From assembly GCA_934565615.1 (NCBI GenBank), contig CAKTIH010000058.1:1-13701 (forward strand): a stretch of DNA of 13,701 nucleotides, given 5' to 3'. Every line of letters starts with the position of its first letter. The stretch's first letter is position 1. The notes under the pieces were generated by a model. It ran no database searches, was not told the DNA's origin, and saw nothing but the letters and a program-made list of their open reading frames with translations. This DNA comes from an uncultured Oscillospiraceae bacterium (GTDB lineage Bacteria; Bacillota; Clostridia; Oscillospirales; Oscillospiraceae). The position numbers and the translations under genes were made by a program. Below, piece after piece: positions 1-7,549 of this stretch.

Positions 1-27
1 TATTGTAGCTTAGGCATGAGACGGAAA

Positions 28-54
28 GGAAGCCCAGCCGGATGCTGGGCTTCC
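28..54. terminator. Perfect hairpin, possible terminator of an upstream gene
   Basis: An 11-bp perfect stem (GGAAGCCCAGC / GCTGGGCTTCC) closes a 5-base loop. No T-run follows on the + strand, and only a short TTTCC-type tail follows on the - strand. It could be the end of a gene lying left of the window, but a strict intrinsic terminator call is not supported. It may simply be an intergenic palindrome. Confidence 0.4.
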
Positions 55-123
55 AACCAAAACTTATTGTAATAGGGTATAATTATATTTATGCCGGACG
101 GTGCATGCTCCCTTGAGTATATA

Positions 124-176
124 TAGAAAACGCCCCTGATGTGTGTTATAATAATCCCCACAACACACATCGGGAG
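124..176 (+). promoter_or_regulatory. Promoter and palindrome ahead of the SPL radical SAM gene
   Basis: A perfect TATAAT lies at 147-152, preceded by TG one base upstream (extended -10). A weak -35 (TAGAAA, 124-129) sits 17 bases upstream. A perfect 10-bp inverted repeat, GATGTGTGTT (138-147) and AACACACATC (162-171), straddles the -10 box. It continues with CCC/GGG pairing after one bulged T, which reaches the ribosome binding site GGGAG (172-176). This arrangement suits an operator. If transcription instead begins further left (another TATAAT is at 78-83), it could be an RNA hairpin hiding the ribosome binding site. The promoter is visible; the regulatory role is inferred. Confidence 0.6.
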
Positions 177-184
177 CAGCTTAT

Positions 185-1057
185 ATGCACTTTGTTGACG
201 CCAAGGGAATACTGACCGGCAGCGGTGGGAGATACGGGATGAACATCTACCGCGGCTGTACCCACGGCTGCATTTACTGCGACAGCAGAAGCAGCTGCTA
301 TCAGTTTGCGCACCCGTTTGAGGACGTCGAGGTCAAGCAAAACGCTCCCGAGCTTTTAGAAGCGGCACTGCGGTCGAAGCGGAAGCCGTGCATGATCTCG
401 ACCGGCTCTATGTCTGACCCGTATATGCACTGCGAAGAAACGCTCCGCCTTACACGGCGCTGTCTTGAAATCATCCTGCGCTACGGCTTCGGCGCGGCGC
501 TGCTCACGAAATCCGACCGGGTGCTCCGGGATATCGACCTGCTTGATGAAATAAACCGCGCGTCAAAATGCGTCGTGCAGATGACATTGACTACCGCCGA
601 TGAGGAGCTTTGCCGCATTGTCGAGCCGAATGTGTGTACCACGAAGCGGCGCGTTGAAGTGCTCGAGGAGCTGCACAGGCGCGGCATCCCGACGGTTGTG
701 TGGCTCTCACCGATGCTGCCCTTTATCAACGACACCGAGGAGAACATCTCCGCGCTGCTCTCCGAGTGCGTCAGGGTGGGCGTCAAGGGCATTGTCTGCT
801 TCGGCATGGGGCTGACACTGCGCGAAGGTGACAGGGAGTATTATTACGCCGCGCTGGACAGACACTTTCCGGGGCTGAAGCAGCGTTATATCGAGCGCTA
901 CGGAAACGCATATTCGCTGCCAAGCCCGAACGAAGAAAAGCTCATGGCGCTCTTTCGGGACACCTGCGCTGCGCACGGAATACTGCACACGCCCGAGGAC
1001 TGCTTTGAGTACCTCAGCGCCTTCCCGGAAAAATATGAGCAGACAAGTCTGTTTTGA
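185..1057 (+). CDS. SPL-family radical SAM protein
   Basis: This 290-residue protein carries the radical SAM cluster motif CTHGCIYC (Cys25, Cys29, Cys32), whose cysteines should hold a 4Fe-4S cluster that cleaves S-adenosylmethionine. The surrounding MNIYRGCTHGCIYCD block and the downstream STGSMSDPY segment match the family related to spore photoproduct lyase (SplB) and Rv2578c-like proteins. True SplB repairs thymine dimers in spore DNA. This protein is shorter, and its substrate cannot be read from sequence. The ATG at 185 follows GGGAG by 8 bases. It stands alone: a hairpin lies to its left, and the gene to its right points toward it. The family call is firm; assignment to spore DNA repair is not. 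Confidence 0.9.
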   Translation: MHFVDAKGILTGSGGRYGMNIYRGCTHGCIYCDSRSSCYQFAHPFEDVEVKQNAPELLEAALRSKRKPCMISTGSMSDPYMHCEETLRLTRRCLEIILRYGFGAALLTKSDRVLRDIDLLDEINRASKCVVQMTLTTADEELCRIVEPNVCTTKRRVEVLEELHRRGIPTVVWLSPMLPFINDTEENISALLSECVRVGVKGIVCFGMGLTLREGDREYYYAALDRHFPGLKQRYIERYGNAYSLPSPNEEKLMALFRDTCAAHGILHTPEDCFEYLSAFPEKYEQTSLF

Positions 1058-1067
1058 TAGATATAAA

Positions 1068-1095
1068 AATCCGGACGGGTCCTCCCGTCCGGATT
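1068..1095 (-). terminator. Intrinsic terminator, best oriented for leftward murC
   Basis: A 12-bp perfect stem (AATCCGGACGGG / CCCGTCCGGATT) has a 4-base loop. Read on the - strand it is followed by TTTTTATAT, a good U-tract, so it fits termination of the murC transcript. Read rightward the tail is poor (TTCAAAT), although it lies only 11 bases after the SPL gene stop and may help end that transcript too. Confidence 0.8.
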
Positions 1096-1140
1096 CAAAT
1101 AGATAAGGGTATGCTGATTGCAAATTAAAGTCAGGGTTAC

Positions 1141-1287
1141 AAAGGCTTCCCCTTGAGGGGAAGCTGTCACCGAAGGTGACTGATGAGGTGGAAAACGTCG
1201 AGTTTTGCTGCAAAGCAAATATTTAGTACACAGAACACCTCATCCGGTTCGCTACGCTCACCACCTTCTCCTCAAGGAGAAGGCTTC
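1141..1287. repeat. MITE-like intergenic inverted-repeat element
   Basis: About 145 bases are bounded by related arms of about 50 bases in inverted orientation. The left arm (1142-1190) begins AAGGCTTCCCCTTGAGGGGA. The right arm (1236-1286), read on the other strand, begins AAGCCTTCTCCTTGAGGAGA. Both arms end in GATGAGGTG. Nested inside are perfect hairpins at 1146-1163, 1166-1180, 1204-1219 and 1264-1283. Its right edge is 17 bases beyond the murC stop, so it would be transcribed as murC 3' UTR before the terminator at 1068-1095. No coding sequence is credible in it. It resembles dispersed intergenic repeats I associate with gut Clostridia; copy number cannot be checked here. Confidence 0.7.
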
Positions 1288-1303
1288 TTGTGCTCAACTT
1301 TGT

Positions 1304-2680
<1,377 letters not shown>

Positions 2681-2739
2681 ATATGTCTCCAGATATGGTT
2701 TTATTCTGTCACAGAAATGGTATTGATACGCTGCCGAAA

Positions 2740-2756
2740 AAATGATAAAATCATTT
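2740..2756. repeat. 17-bp perfect palindrome in the murC-cca divergent region
   Basis: AAATGAT and ATCATTT are separated by three A residues. The site lies just downstream of the predicted murC start point and just upstream of the rightward TATAAT. It could be an operator or a small leader hairpin. It is AT-rich, so chance is a real alternative. Confidence 0.4.
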
Positions 2757-2767
2757 GTGCGGTACTG

Positions 2768-2796
2768 ATTATAATACGCGCGCGGGTTTCTTGCAA
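2768..2796 (-). promoter_or_regulatory. murC promoter, overlapping a TATAAT for the opposite direction
   Basis: On the - strand, TTGCAA (2791-2796) is separated by 17 bases from TATAAT (2768-2773), a good vegetative-type promoter that gives a murC leader of about 80 bases. Because the core is ATTATAAT, a TATAAT also reads rightward at 2770-2775 toward cca, but with no convincing -35. The two start regions may therefore overlap face to face. Confidence 0.6.
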
Positions 2797-2844
2797 GTAT
2801 ATATTGCCCCGCCATTTTTCTATCAACGAACCGGAGAGAGCATA

Positions 2845-4038
2845 ATGGCAAACGTGACTCCGCCGAAATATGTCAGACAAATACTGTTTTCGCTCCAGTC
2901 CCGGGGCTTTGCCGCCTATCTCGTCGGCGGCTGCGTGAGGGATATTCTTCTCAATGTGCGCCCGCAGGACTGGGATATCTGCACCTCGGCGCTGCCTGAG
3001 CAGGTGCTTGACGTGTTCCCCGGCTCAAGGCCGACCGGGATAAAGCACGGCACCGTGACGGTCGTCATCGGCTCGCGCAGCGCGGAGGTCACGACCTTCC
3101 GCTCCGAGGGCGACTATGCCGACCACCGTCACCCGAGCAGCGTCTCCTTCGTCGGCGACCTGACGACCGACCTCATGCGGCGCGACTTCACGATGAACGC
3201 TATGGCCGTCTCCGCCGACGGGCTCATCATCGACCCCTACGGCGGCGCTGAGGATATCCGCCGCCGCTGCATCCGCTGCGTCGGCGCGCCCGAAAAGCGC
3301 TTTGATGAGGATGCACTGCGCATGCTCCGCGCCTTCCGCTTCTCCTCGCGTCTCGGCTTTGAGATAGAACCGGCGACCCTCGCGGCCATCGGGAAGAAAG
3401 CGCCCCTCGCCGCGGGGCTTGCCGCGGAGCGGGTCAGTGCCGAGGTCGAGAAGATCCTACTAACCGCTAGGCTCGAGACGCTGCATACGGTGATCTCCCT
3501 CGGACTTCTCGATAAGTACCTTGACCGGCGCAATGCCCCGGAGGAAGAGCAGCTGCACCGCATCGCGGCGCTGCCGAAGAAAGCGCTCGAGCGCTGGGCG
3601 GCGCTGTGCAGGCTGCTAATTTTATCGGGCGCGATAAAGAGCGCAGAGCAGTTCCTTACGGCGCTGCGGCTTGATAGCCGAAGCATCCGCTGCTGCAATG
3701 ATGCGTGCGAGATGCTGGAGGATCCTGCGCCGGGGAGTCGGCTCGAGTGGAAAAAGCTCCTGCACCAATACGGGGTAGACAGCGTAAGCTGTGCCGCGCG
3801 CTGCCATGATGCGCTCTGCGGCGGCAGCAGCTGCCGCGCTCTCAAAGCGGTGATAAAAAGCGGCGAGTGCTTTTCGATGAAGCAGCTTGCCGTCGACGGG
3901 GACGATCTCGCCGCGCTCGGCCTGCGCGGGCGCGAGCTTGGGGAAATGCTGAGCTTTCTGCTCGGCTACGTGATGGAGTACCCCGACAACAACCGGCGCG
4001 AGCTGCTGCTGAGTCTGGCGTCGGCATCGGAGGAATAG
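2845..4038 (+). CDS. cca: CCA tRNA nucleotidyltransferase (class II)
   Basis: The enzyme builds or repairs the 3'-CCA end of tRNAs from CTP and ATP in the cytoplasm. The 397-residue protein has the class II nucleotidyltransferase head: LVGGCVRD (26-33), the metal-binding pair DWD (42-44), and RRDFTMNAMA (112-121), which carries nucleotide-selecting residues. EDALRMLRAFRF (155-166) follows in the neck. The C-terminal part has the LAALGLRGRELGEML pattern typical of Bacillota CCA enzymes, and no HD phosphohydrolase motif is visible. The ATG at 2845 is chosen because GGAGAGAG precedes it by about 4 bases and homology starts there, although the open frame runs further upstream. It is the first gene of a run with udg starting 3 bases after its stop. 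The dual CCA-adding role is inferred; an A-only or CC-only partner enzyme cannot be excluded. Confidence 0.94.
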   Translation: MANVTPPKYVRQILFSLQSRGFAAYLVGGCVRDILLNVRPQDWDICTSALPEQVLDVFPGSRPTGIKHGTVTVVIGSRSAEVTTFRSEGDYADHRHPSSVSFVGDLTTDLMRRDFTMNAMAVSADGLIIDPYGGAEDIRRRCIRCVGAPEKRFDEDALRMLRAFRFSSRLGFEIEPATLAAIGKKAPLAAGLAAERVSAEVEKILLTARLETLHTVISLGLLDKYLDRRNAPEEEQLHRIAALPKKALERWAALCRLLILSGAIKSAEQFLTALRLDSRSIRCCNDACEMLEDPAPGSRLEWKKLLHQYGVDSVSCAARCHDALCGGSSCRALKAVIKSGECFSMKQLAVDGDDLAALGLRGRELGEMLSFLLGYVMEYPDNNRRELLLSLASASEE

Positions 4039-4041
4039 CCT

Positions 4042-4608
4042 ATGGACAGCTGGGAAAATTTAAAAAGAGACTGCGCCGCCTGCCGCGGCTGCTCGCTGTG
4101 CGAGACGCGGCGGAACCTCGTCTTTGGCGTCGGCAATGAACAGGCGCAGATAATGCTCATCGGCGAAGGCCCCGGCGAGCAGGAGGACAAGCAGGGCATA
4201 CCCTTTGTCGGCCCCGCGGGTCACCTGCTGGACGATATGCTTCAGATGATCGATCTCGACAGGAGCAAGGTGTATATCGCGAACATCGTGAAATGCCGCC
4301 CGCCCGGGAACCGCGACCCGCTCGGCATCGAGCAGGACGCCTGCTGGCAGTGGCTGGAGCGTCAGATCGCGCTCGTGCAGCCGAGGATAATCGTCTGCCT
4401 TGGGCGCATCGCCGCAATGAAAATTATAAAAGAGGACTTCCGCATCACCCGTGAACATGGCCAGTGGTTCGATATCGACCAGCGCCGCGTCATGGCGACC
4501 TTCCATCCCTCGGCGCTGCTGCGCGACCAGAGCAAGCGCCCGGATGCGTTCATGGATCTGCGCGCTCTCAGAAAGGAAATCAAAGCCGTCTGTGACGGCG
4601 TGTATTAA
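4042..4608 (+). CDS. Family 4 uracil-DNA glycosylase (4Fe-4S)
   Basis: This enzyme removes uracil from DNA to start base excision repair. The 188-residue protein has all four iron-sulfur cysteines at family spacing: Cys14 and Cys17 (CRGC), Cys85 (KCRPPGNRDP) and Cys101 (DACW). These match the positions known from thermophile family 4 enzymes almost exactly. The active-site motif GEGPGEQEDKQGIPFVGPAG (41-60) and the C-terminal FHPSALLRD loop are intact. It starts 3 bases after the cca stop, so translation is probably coupled. The sequence LCETRRNLVFG is also typical of the family. No truncation or oddity is seen. Confidence 0.94.
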   Translation: MDSWENLKRDCAACRGCSLCETRRNLVFGVGNEQAQIMLIGEGPGEQEDKQGIPFVGPAGHLLDDMLQMIDLDRSKVYIANIVKCRPPGNRDPLGIEQDACWQWLERQIALVQPRIIVCLGRIAAMKIIKEDFRITREHGQWFDIDQRRVMATFHPSALLRDQSKRPDAFMDLRALRKEIKAVCDGVY

Positions 4609-4618
4609 GAATCATCCT

Positions 4619-5521
4619 ATGGTAGAATTTAAAACCGTCACCCTCGCGGACAAGGCGTGGGTGGACGAAATAGTTATGAACGAGAACAGCCGGAGCGCTG
4701 ACTATAACTTCGGCAACATCTATATCTGGGACAAGCATTACCGCCAGCTTGTCTGCCGCTGCGGGGACAGGATGCTCACAAAGCTGCGCTATGAGGGCAA
4801 GCCTACCTTCGTTTTTCCGATAGGCACGGGGCCGCTGCGCCCGGCGGTCGAGGCGATACGGGAGTTTGCCCGCTTCAAGGGCTATCCCATGACGCTGCGC
4901 GGCATAACCGAAGCACACCGCGAGCTGCTCGATAAGGAGTACCCCGGTGCGTTCGAGTACAGCGAGGACGTCGACTGCGCGGATTATATCTATTCCGCCG
5001 AGAAGCTCTCCACCTATTCCGGCAAGGCTCTGCACGGGAAGAAAAACCACTGCAACCGCTTCGAGGCGGAGCACGACTGGGACTTTGTTCCCCTCACGCG
5101 CGAGCTTATTCCCGGCTGCCTCGATATGCTGAACATGTGGACTGAGGAGAACTACGCCCGCCTCGACGGCAGCATCCACTATGAGCATGACGCGATAATG
5201 CGTGCCTTCGCCGTGTATGAAAAGCTCGGCCTTGAGGGCGGCGTGCTGCGCTCCGGCGGGAAGATCATCGGCTTCTCGATGGGCGAGATGGCCGGGCGCG
5301 ACACCTTTGACGTTCACTTTGAAAAGGCCGATATCGACATCAACGGTGCCTACCCAATGGTCTGCCGCGAGCTTACGCGCATGGTCATGCAGAACCACCC
5401 GGAGCTTGCATACATGAACCGGGAGGATGACATGGGGCTTGAATCCCTGCGCACCTCGAAGCTCTCGTATAAGCCGGAGTTTATGGTCCGTAAGTTCACG
5501 GCGAGGATGCGCGATGAGTGA
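4619..5521 (+). CDS. DUF2156 protein (PG lysyltransferase C-terminal-like domain)
   Basis: This 300-residue protein consists wholly of a DUF2156-type domain, an acyltransferase fold related to the cytoplasmic half of MprF. It has no membrane segments of its own. Landmarks are GKALHGKKNHCNRF (135-148), the INGAYPMVCREL stretch and the hallmark YMNREDDMGLESLR (265-278) followed by TSKLSYKP. The fold in MprF moves amino acids from aminoacyl-tRNA to phosphatidylglycerol; stand-alone proteins in Clostridia are uncharacterised, so the acceptor is unknown. The ATG at 4619 lies 10 bases after the udg stop and lacks a strong ribosome binding site, implying translational coupling. An open frame extends upstream inside udg but is a shadow. 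The 3' end overlaps the next gene by 8 bases. Confidence 0.88.
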   Translation: MVEFKTVTLADKAWVDEIVMNENSRSADYNFGNIYIWDKHYRQLVCRCGDRMLTKLRYEGKPTFVFPIGTGPLRPAVEAIREFARFKGYPMTLRGITEAHRELLDKEYPGAFEYSEDVDCADYIYSAEKLSTYSGKALHGKKNHCNRFEAEHDWDFVPLTRELIPGCLDMLNMWTEENYARLDGSIHYEHDAIMRAFAVYEKLGLEGGVLRSGGKIIGFSMGEMAGRDTFDVHFEKADIDINGAYPMVCRELTRMVMQNHPELAYMNREDDMGLESLRTSKLSYKPEFMVRKFTARMRDE

Positions 5522-6329
5522 TGCTGTTATCCGCGAGTACCGCGGCGGCGATATTCCGGAAATGTCCGCGCTGTGGCAGGCGGTGTTCGGCGACAGTGAG
5601 GCGCTTGTAAATTCCTTTCTTGAGCTGCTGCCCGATATAGGCACCGCAGCTGTCGCGGAGGTAAACGGAACGATCGCGGGCGCGGCCTATGCCGTCACCG
5701 GCATGGAGCTTGTGAGCGCCAACGGAAAGGCCCAGACCTGCGGGTATATCTACGCCGTCGCGGTCGCACCGGAGTTTCGCGGCAGCGGTTTAGGCCGCGC
5801 GCTCACGGAGCGCAGCGCGGAGCTTGCGCGAGATCGCGGCGCGGAGATCATCTGCACGCTCCCGGCGGAGGAGTCTCTGTACGCATGGTATAAGACCATT
5901 CTCGGCACCGAGTGCGCCCTGCACCGGCAGAGGTTTGAGACGGAAGCCGCGGCTGTCGCTCCTGTCCAAAGTCTTTCGTCAGCGGAGTACGGCCAGCAGC
6001 GAGAAGCGCTGCTCAAGGGGCACTGCTATATGCGCCCGGCACATACGACGCTGGAGTTCCAGCGCCGCTTCTGTGAGGAGCTCGGCGGCGGACTGTACGC
6101 CTGCGGCGGCGGGATATGCGCGGCATACATCGAGGACGGTGCGTCGGTCATAAAGGAGCTTATCGCGCCCTGCGGGACGGACGCCGCGGCCATTGCCGCG
6201 GCGATAGGCGCAGCACTCGGGACAAAGCGCGCGGTATACTATTTGCCCGCGCCCGACGGTGAGCCATATCTCGCAGCGGAACCGGGAAGCATCCCAGCCG
6301 ACTGCGTGTGGAATATAACGTTTGACTGA
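5514..6329 (+). CDS. GNAT family N-acetyltransferase
   Basis: The N-terminal half (residues 1-140) is a GNAT fold. The acetyl-CoA pyrophosphate loop is VAVAPEFRGSGLGRAL (82-97), and SLYAWYKTILG (121-131) forms the usual end of the domain. The C-terminal 130 residues are less conserved, alanine- and glycine-rich, and may be a second GNAT-like half or a lid domain. The substrate is unknown. The ATG at 5514 overlaps the 3' end of the DUF2156 gene by 8 bases and has GCGAGGA upstream, so these two acyltransferase-type genes are translated together. It is last in the cca run. Confidence 0.86.
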   Translation: MSDAVIREYRGGDIPEMSALWQAVFGDSEALVNSFLELLPDIGTAAVAEVNGTIAGAAYAVTGMELVSANGKAQTCGYIYAVAVAPEFRGSGLGRALTERSAELARDRGAEIICTLPAEESLYAWYKTILGTECALHRQRFETEAAAVAPVQSLSSAEYGQQREALLKGHCYMRPAHTTLEFQRRFCEELGGGLYACGGGICAAYIEDGASVIKELIAPCGTDAAAIAAAIGAALGTKRAVYYLPAPDGEPYLAAEPGSIPADCVWNITFD

Positions 6330-6335
6330 CCTGCT

Positions 6336-6370
6336 CCGGAATTATTTCCGGTAATCCCGAAAATATTTTT
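6336..6370 (+). terminator. Weak hairpin with a distant T-run
   Basis: CCGGAA/TTCCGG (6336-6351) forms a 6-bp stem just after the GNAT stop. A T-run (6365-6371) follows, but 13 bases later. It is a doubtful terminator; the structure at 6481-6518 is far stronger. Confidence 0.3.
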
Positions 6371-6377
6371 TGCATTT

Positions 6378-6398
6378 AACAATTCTGAAACAATTCTG
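6378..6398. repeat. Tandem 10-mer with 11-bp period
   Basis: AACAATTCTG occurs at 6378-6387 and again at 6389-6398. The 11-bp period places both copies on one face of the helix, as in half-sites for response regulators. No gene start follows closely on the + strand, so it may be accidental. Confidence 0.4.
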
Positions 6399-6480
6399 CG
6401 GTTTAATACGAAACATCTTTCGGGTATATTAGTAACTGCAAGTAACAGTTTTTCATCTTTTTCATTTTGTCCTCAACCAT

Positions 6481-6518
6481 ATAACGAAACGGAGCGGGTG
6501 ACCGCTCCGTTTTGTTAT
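6481..6518 (+). terminator. Strong terminator of the cca run, possibly bidirectional
   Basis: A 17-bp stem with one G-U wobble (ATAACGAAACGGAGCGG / CCGCTCCGTTTTGTTAT) closes a GTGA loop. The GC-rich core is flanked by A-rich and T-rich strands, the classic form. It works best rightward (TTTTGTT) but could also stop the leftward PurN-like transcript. Confidence 0.85.
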
Positions 6519-6520
6519 AC

Positions 6521-6731
6521 TTCCCCAAGAACCAAAGGTTCTTGGGGAAAAAGTTTACGCTCAGACCCGTGCCTCGCTTTGCTCGACACTCTCTGAGCGA
6601 GAAGTATTTTTGCCGAGGTACACGCCCTCGGCAAAAATGTATCTGATTGATTTTTCGCCGTGCGCGGCGAAAAACTCTGCGAGGCTTTTTGTCGGCTAAA
6701 ATTCACAGCGGCGGCTGCATTTTTGCAGCCA
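6521..6731. repeat. Row of five hairpins in the convergent gap
   Basis: Five strong palindromes follow one another. They are a 13-bp stem with a 3-base loop at 6521-6549, an 8-bp stem at 6558-6599 enclosing a loop with further pairing, a 13-bp stem at 6606-6638, a 10-bp stem at 6651-6674, and a 7-bp stem at 6713-6730. The third and fourth have T-runs before and A-runs after the GC core on either strand, the reverse of an intrinsic terminator, so they are not simple terminators. No believable gene lies here. The block looks like a dispersed palindromic repeat or the 3' UTR of the PurN-like transcript. Confidence 0.65.
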
Positions 6732-6746
6732 CCGTCTGATTTCAGT

Positions 6747-7373
6747 TTACTTTACTGTTTCCGCTTCCACTATTACGCGGCTGCCGCGGATGGAGAGCCG
6801 GTTCGCGCAGTAGAGACTCACTGCCTGGCTCAGCAGCTTCCACTCCGCGTCCTCAAGCACACGGCGGCGGAGCGAGTCGGGCGTGTCGTCCGGCATTACC
6901 TCAACTGCGCGCTGGAGGATTATCCCGCCGACGCGGCCGTCTGCGTCGGCAAAGTAAGCCGTCGCCCCCGTTATCTTGACGCCGCGCTCTAAGACCGCGC
7001 GCTGCACGTCTCCCTCCGCGTCCTCGAACGCGGGGTAGAGCGCCGGGAAGGTGCCGATGATGTGGTTCTTGAACTGGTAAGGGATCACGCCCAGCGGCAT
7101 GTCGTAGCCCGCGAGGATGACAAGCTCGATGTCCATATCCTTCAGCTTGTTCGCAACGGCCATGCTGTGACTGGTCATGTTCGGGAAAAGCTCCGGATCG
7201 ACCACATATGCCGGAACACCCGCGTTGAGCGCGCGCTTCATGGCGTAAGCGTCCTTCTCCGAAGAGATGACCGCAACCAGCTCAAAATCCGGTATTTCTT
7301 TAAAATACATGGAGTCGAGGATCGCTTGGAGCTTTGCTCCGTCGCCCGACACCAATGCCGCCGCTCTGACCAT
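6747..7373 (-). CDS. PurN-like formyltransferase paralogue, catalytic residues lost
   Basis: This 208-residue protein aligns along its full length with glycinamide ribonucleotide formyltransferase (PurN): VSGDGAKLQAILD at the N-terminus, VILAGYDMPL in the middle and ITGATAYF...GGIILQ near the C-terminus. PurN's catalytic triad (E. coli Asn106, His108, Asp144) is replaced here by Gly107, Phe109 and Arg147. The phosphate-binding GNGSN loop has become GDGAK. The formyl transfer reaction is therefore unlikely; a ligand-binding or other role is inferred. The ATG at 7373 is chosen because AGGGTGA lies 9 bases upstream; a GTG at 7382 abuts that site. The frame is intact and codon use matches neighbours, arguing against a decaying pseudogene. 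No pur genes adjoin it. Confidence 0.82.
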   Translation of the reverse strand: MVRAAALVSGDGAKLQAILDSMYFKEIPDFELVAVISSEKDAYAMKRALNAGVPAYVVDPELFPNMTSHSMAVANKLKDMDIELVILAGYDMPLGVIPYQFKNHIIGTFPALYPAFEDAEGDVQRAVLERGVKITGATAYFADADGRVGGIILQRAVEVMPDDTPDSLRRRVLEDAEWKLLSQAVSLYCANRLSIRGSRVIVEAETVK

Positions 7374-7431
7374 ATTATCCACTCACCCTGTTTCTCTTCA
7401 AAAAAGAACCGCCGATTTAACAAAGCAGCTC

Positions 7432-7510
7432 TTGTATAACCCGGAAAAGCAAGCTATAATAGCGTGTGTTTACGCAGTGCCTGACTGCACCCGAGTCGTT
7501 ATATTATACT
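7432..7510 (+). promoter_or_regulatory. Candidate promoters for the phosphatase operon
   Basis: The first candidate is TTGTAT (7432-7437), a 17-base spacer, and a perfect TATAAT (7455-7460) set in an 11-bp palindrome (GCTAT-A-ATAGC). The second is CTGACT (7481-7486), an 18-base spacer, and TATACT (7505-7510). Either would give a short leader to the ATG at 7550. No equally good promoter for the leftward PurN-like gene was found in this gap. Confidence 0.55.
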
Positions 7511-7549
7511 TTATATATTCTCGCCGGTCAAGCGTTTGGAGGAAGCCTT

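Noticed and set aside
707..1218. Open frames on the - strand across the SPL gene end and the repeat
   Set aside because: They read through a terminator and the MITE-like arms, then antisense to the radical SAM gene. No start signal or protein family is recognisable.
4580..5644. 354-residue - strand open frame opposite the DUF2156 gene
   Set aside because: It is antisense to a gene with clear family motifs. It has no recognisable domain and no promoter.
6606..6674. Hairpins as terminators for the PurN-like transcript
   Set aside because: On either strand, T-runs precede and A-runs follow the GC stems, the wrong polarity for an intrinsic terminator.
6515..6706. 63-residue open frame on the - strand in the convergent gap
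   Set aside because: It lies entirely across the hairpin array, and its residues simply translate palindromes. It has no ribosome binding site and no domain.
6747..7373. Calling this gene functional purN
   Set aside because: The catalytic Asn, His and Asp and the phosphate loop are all replaced, so the symbol would mislead.
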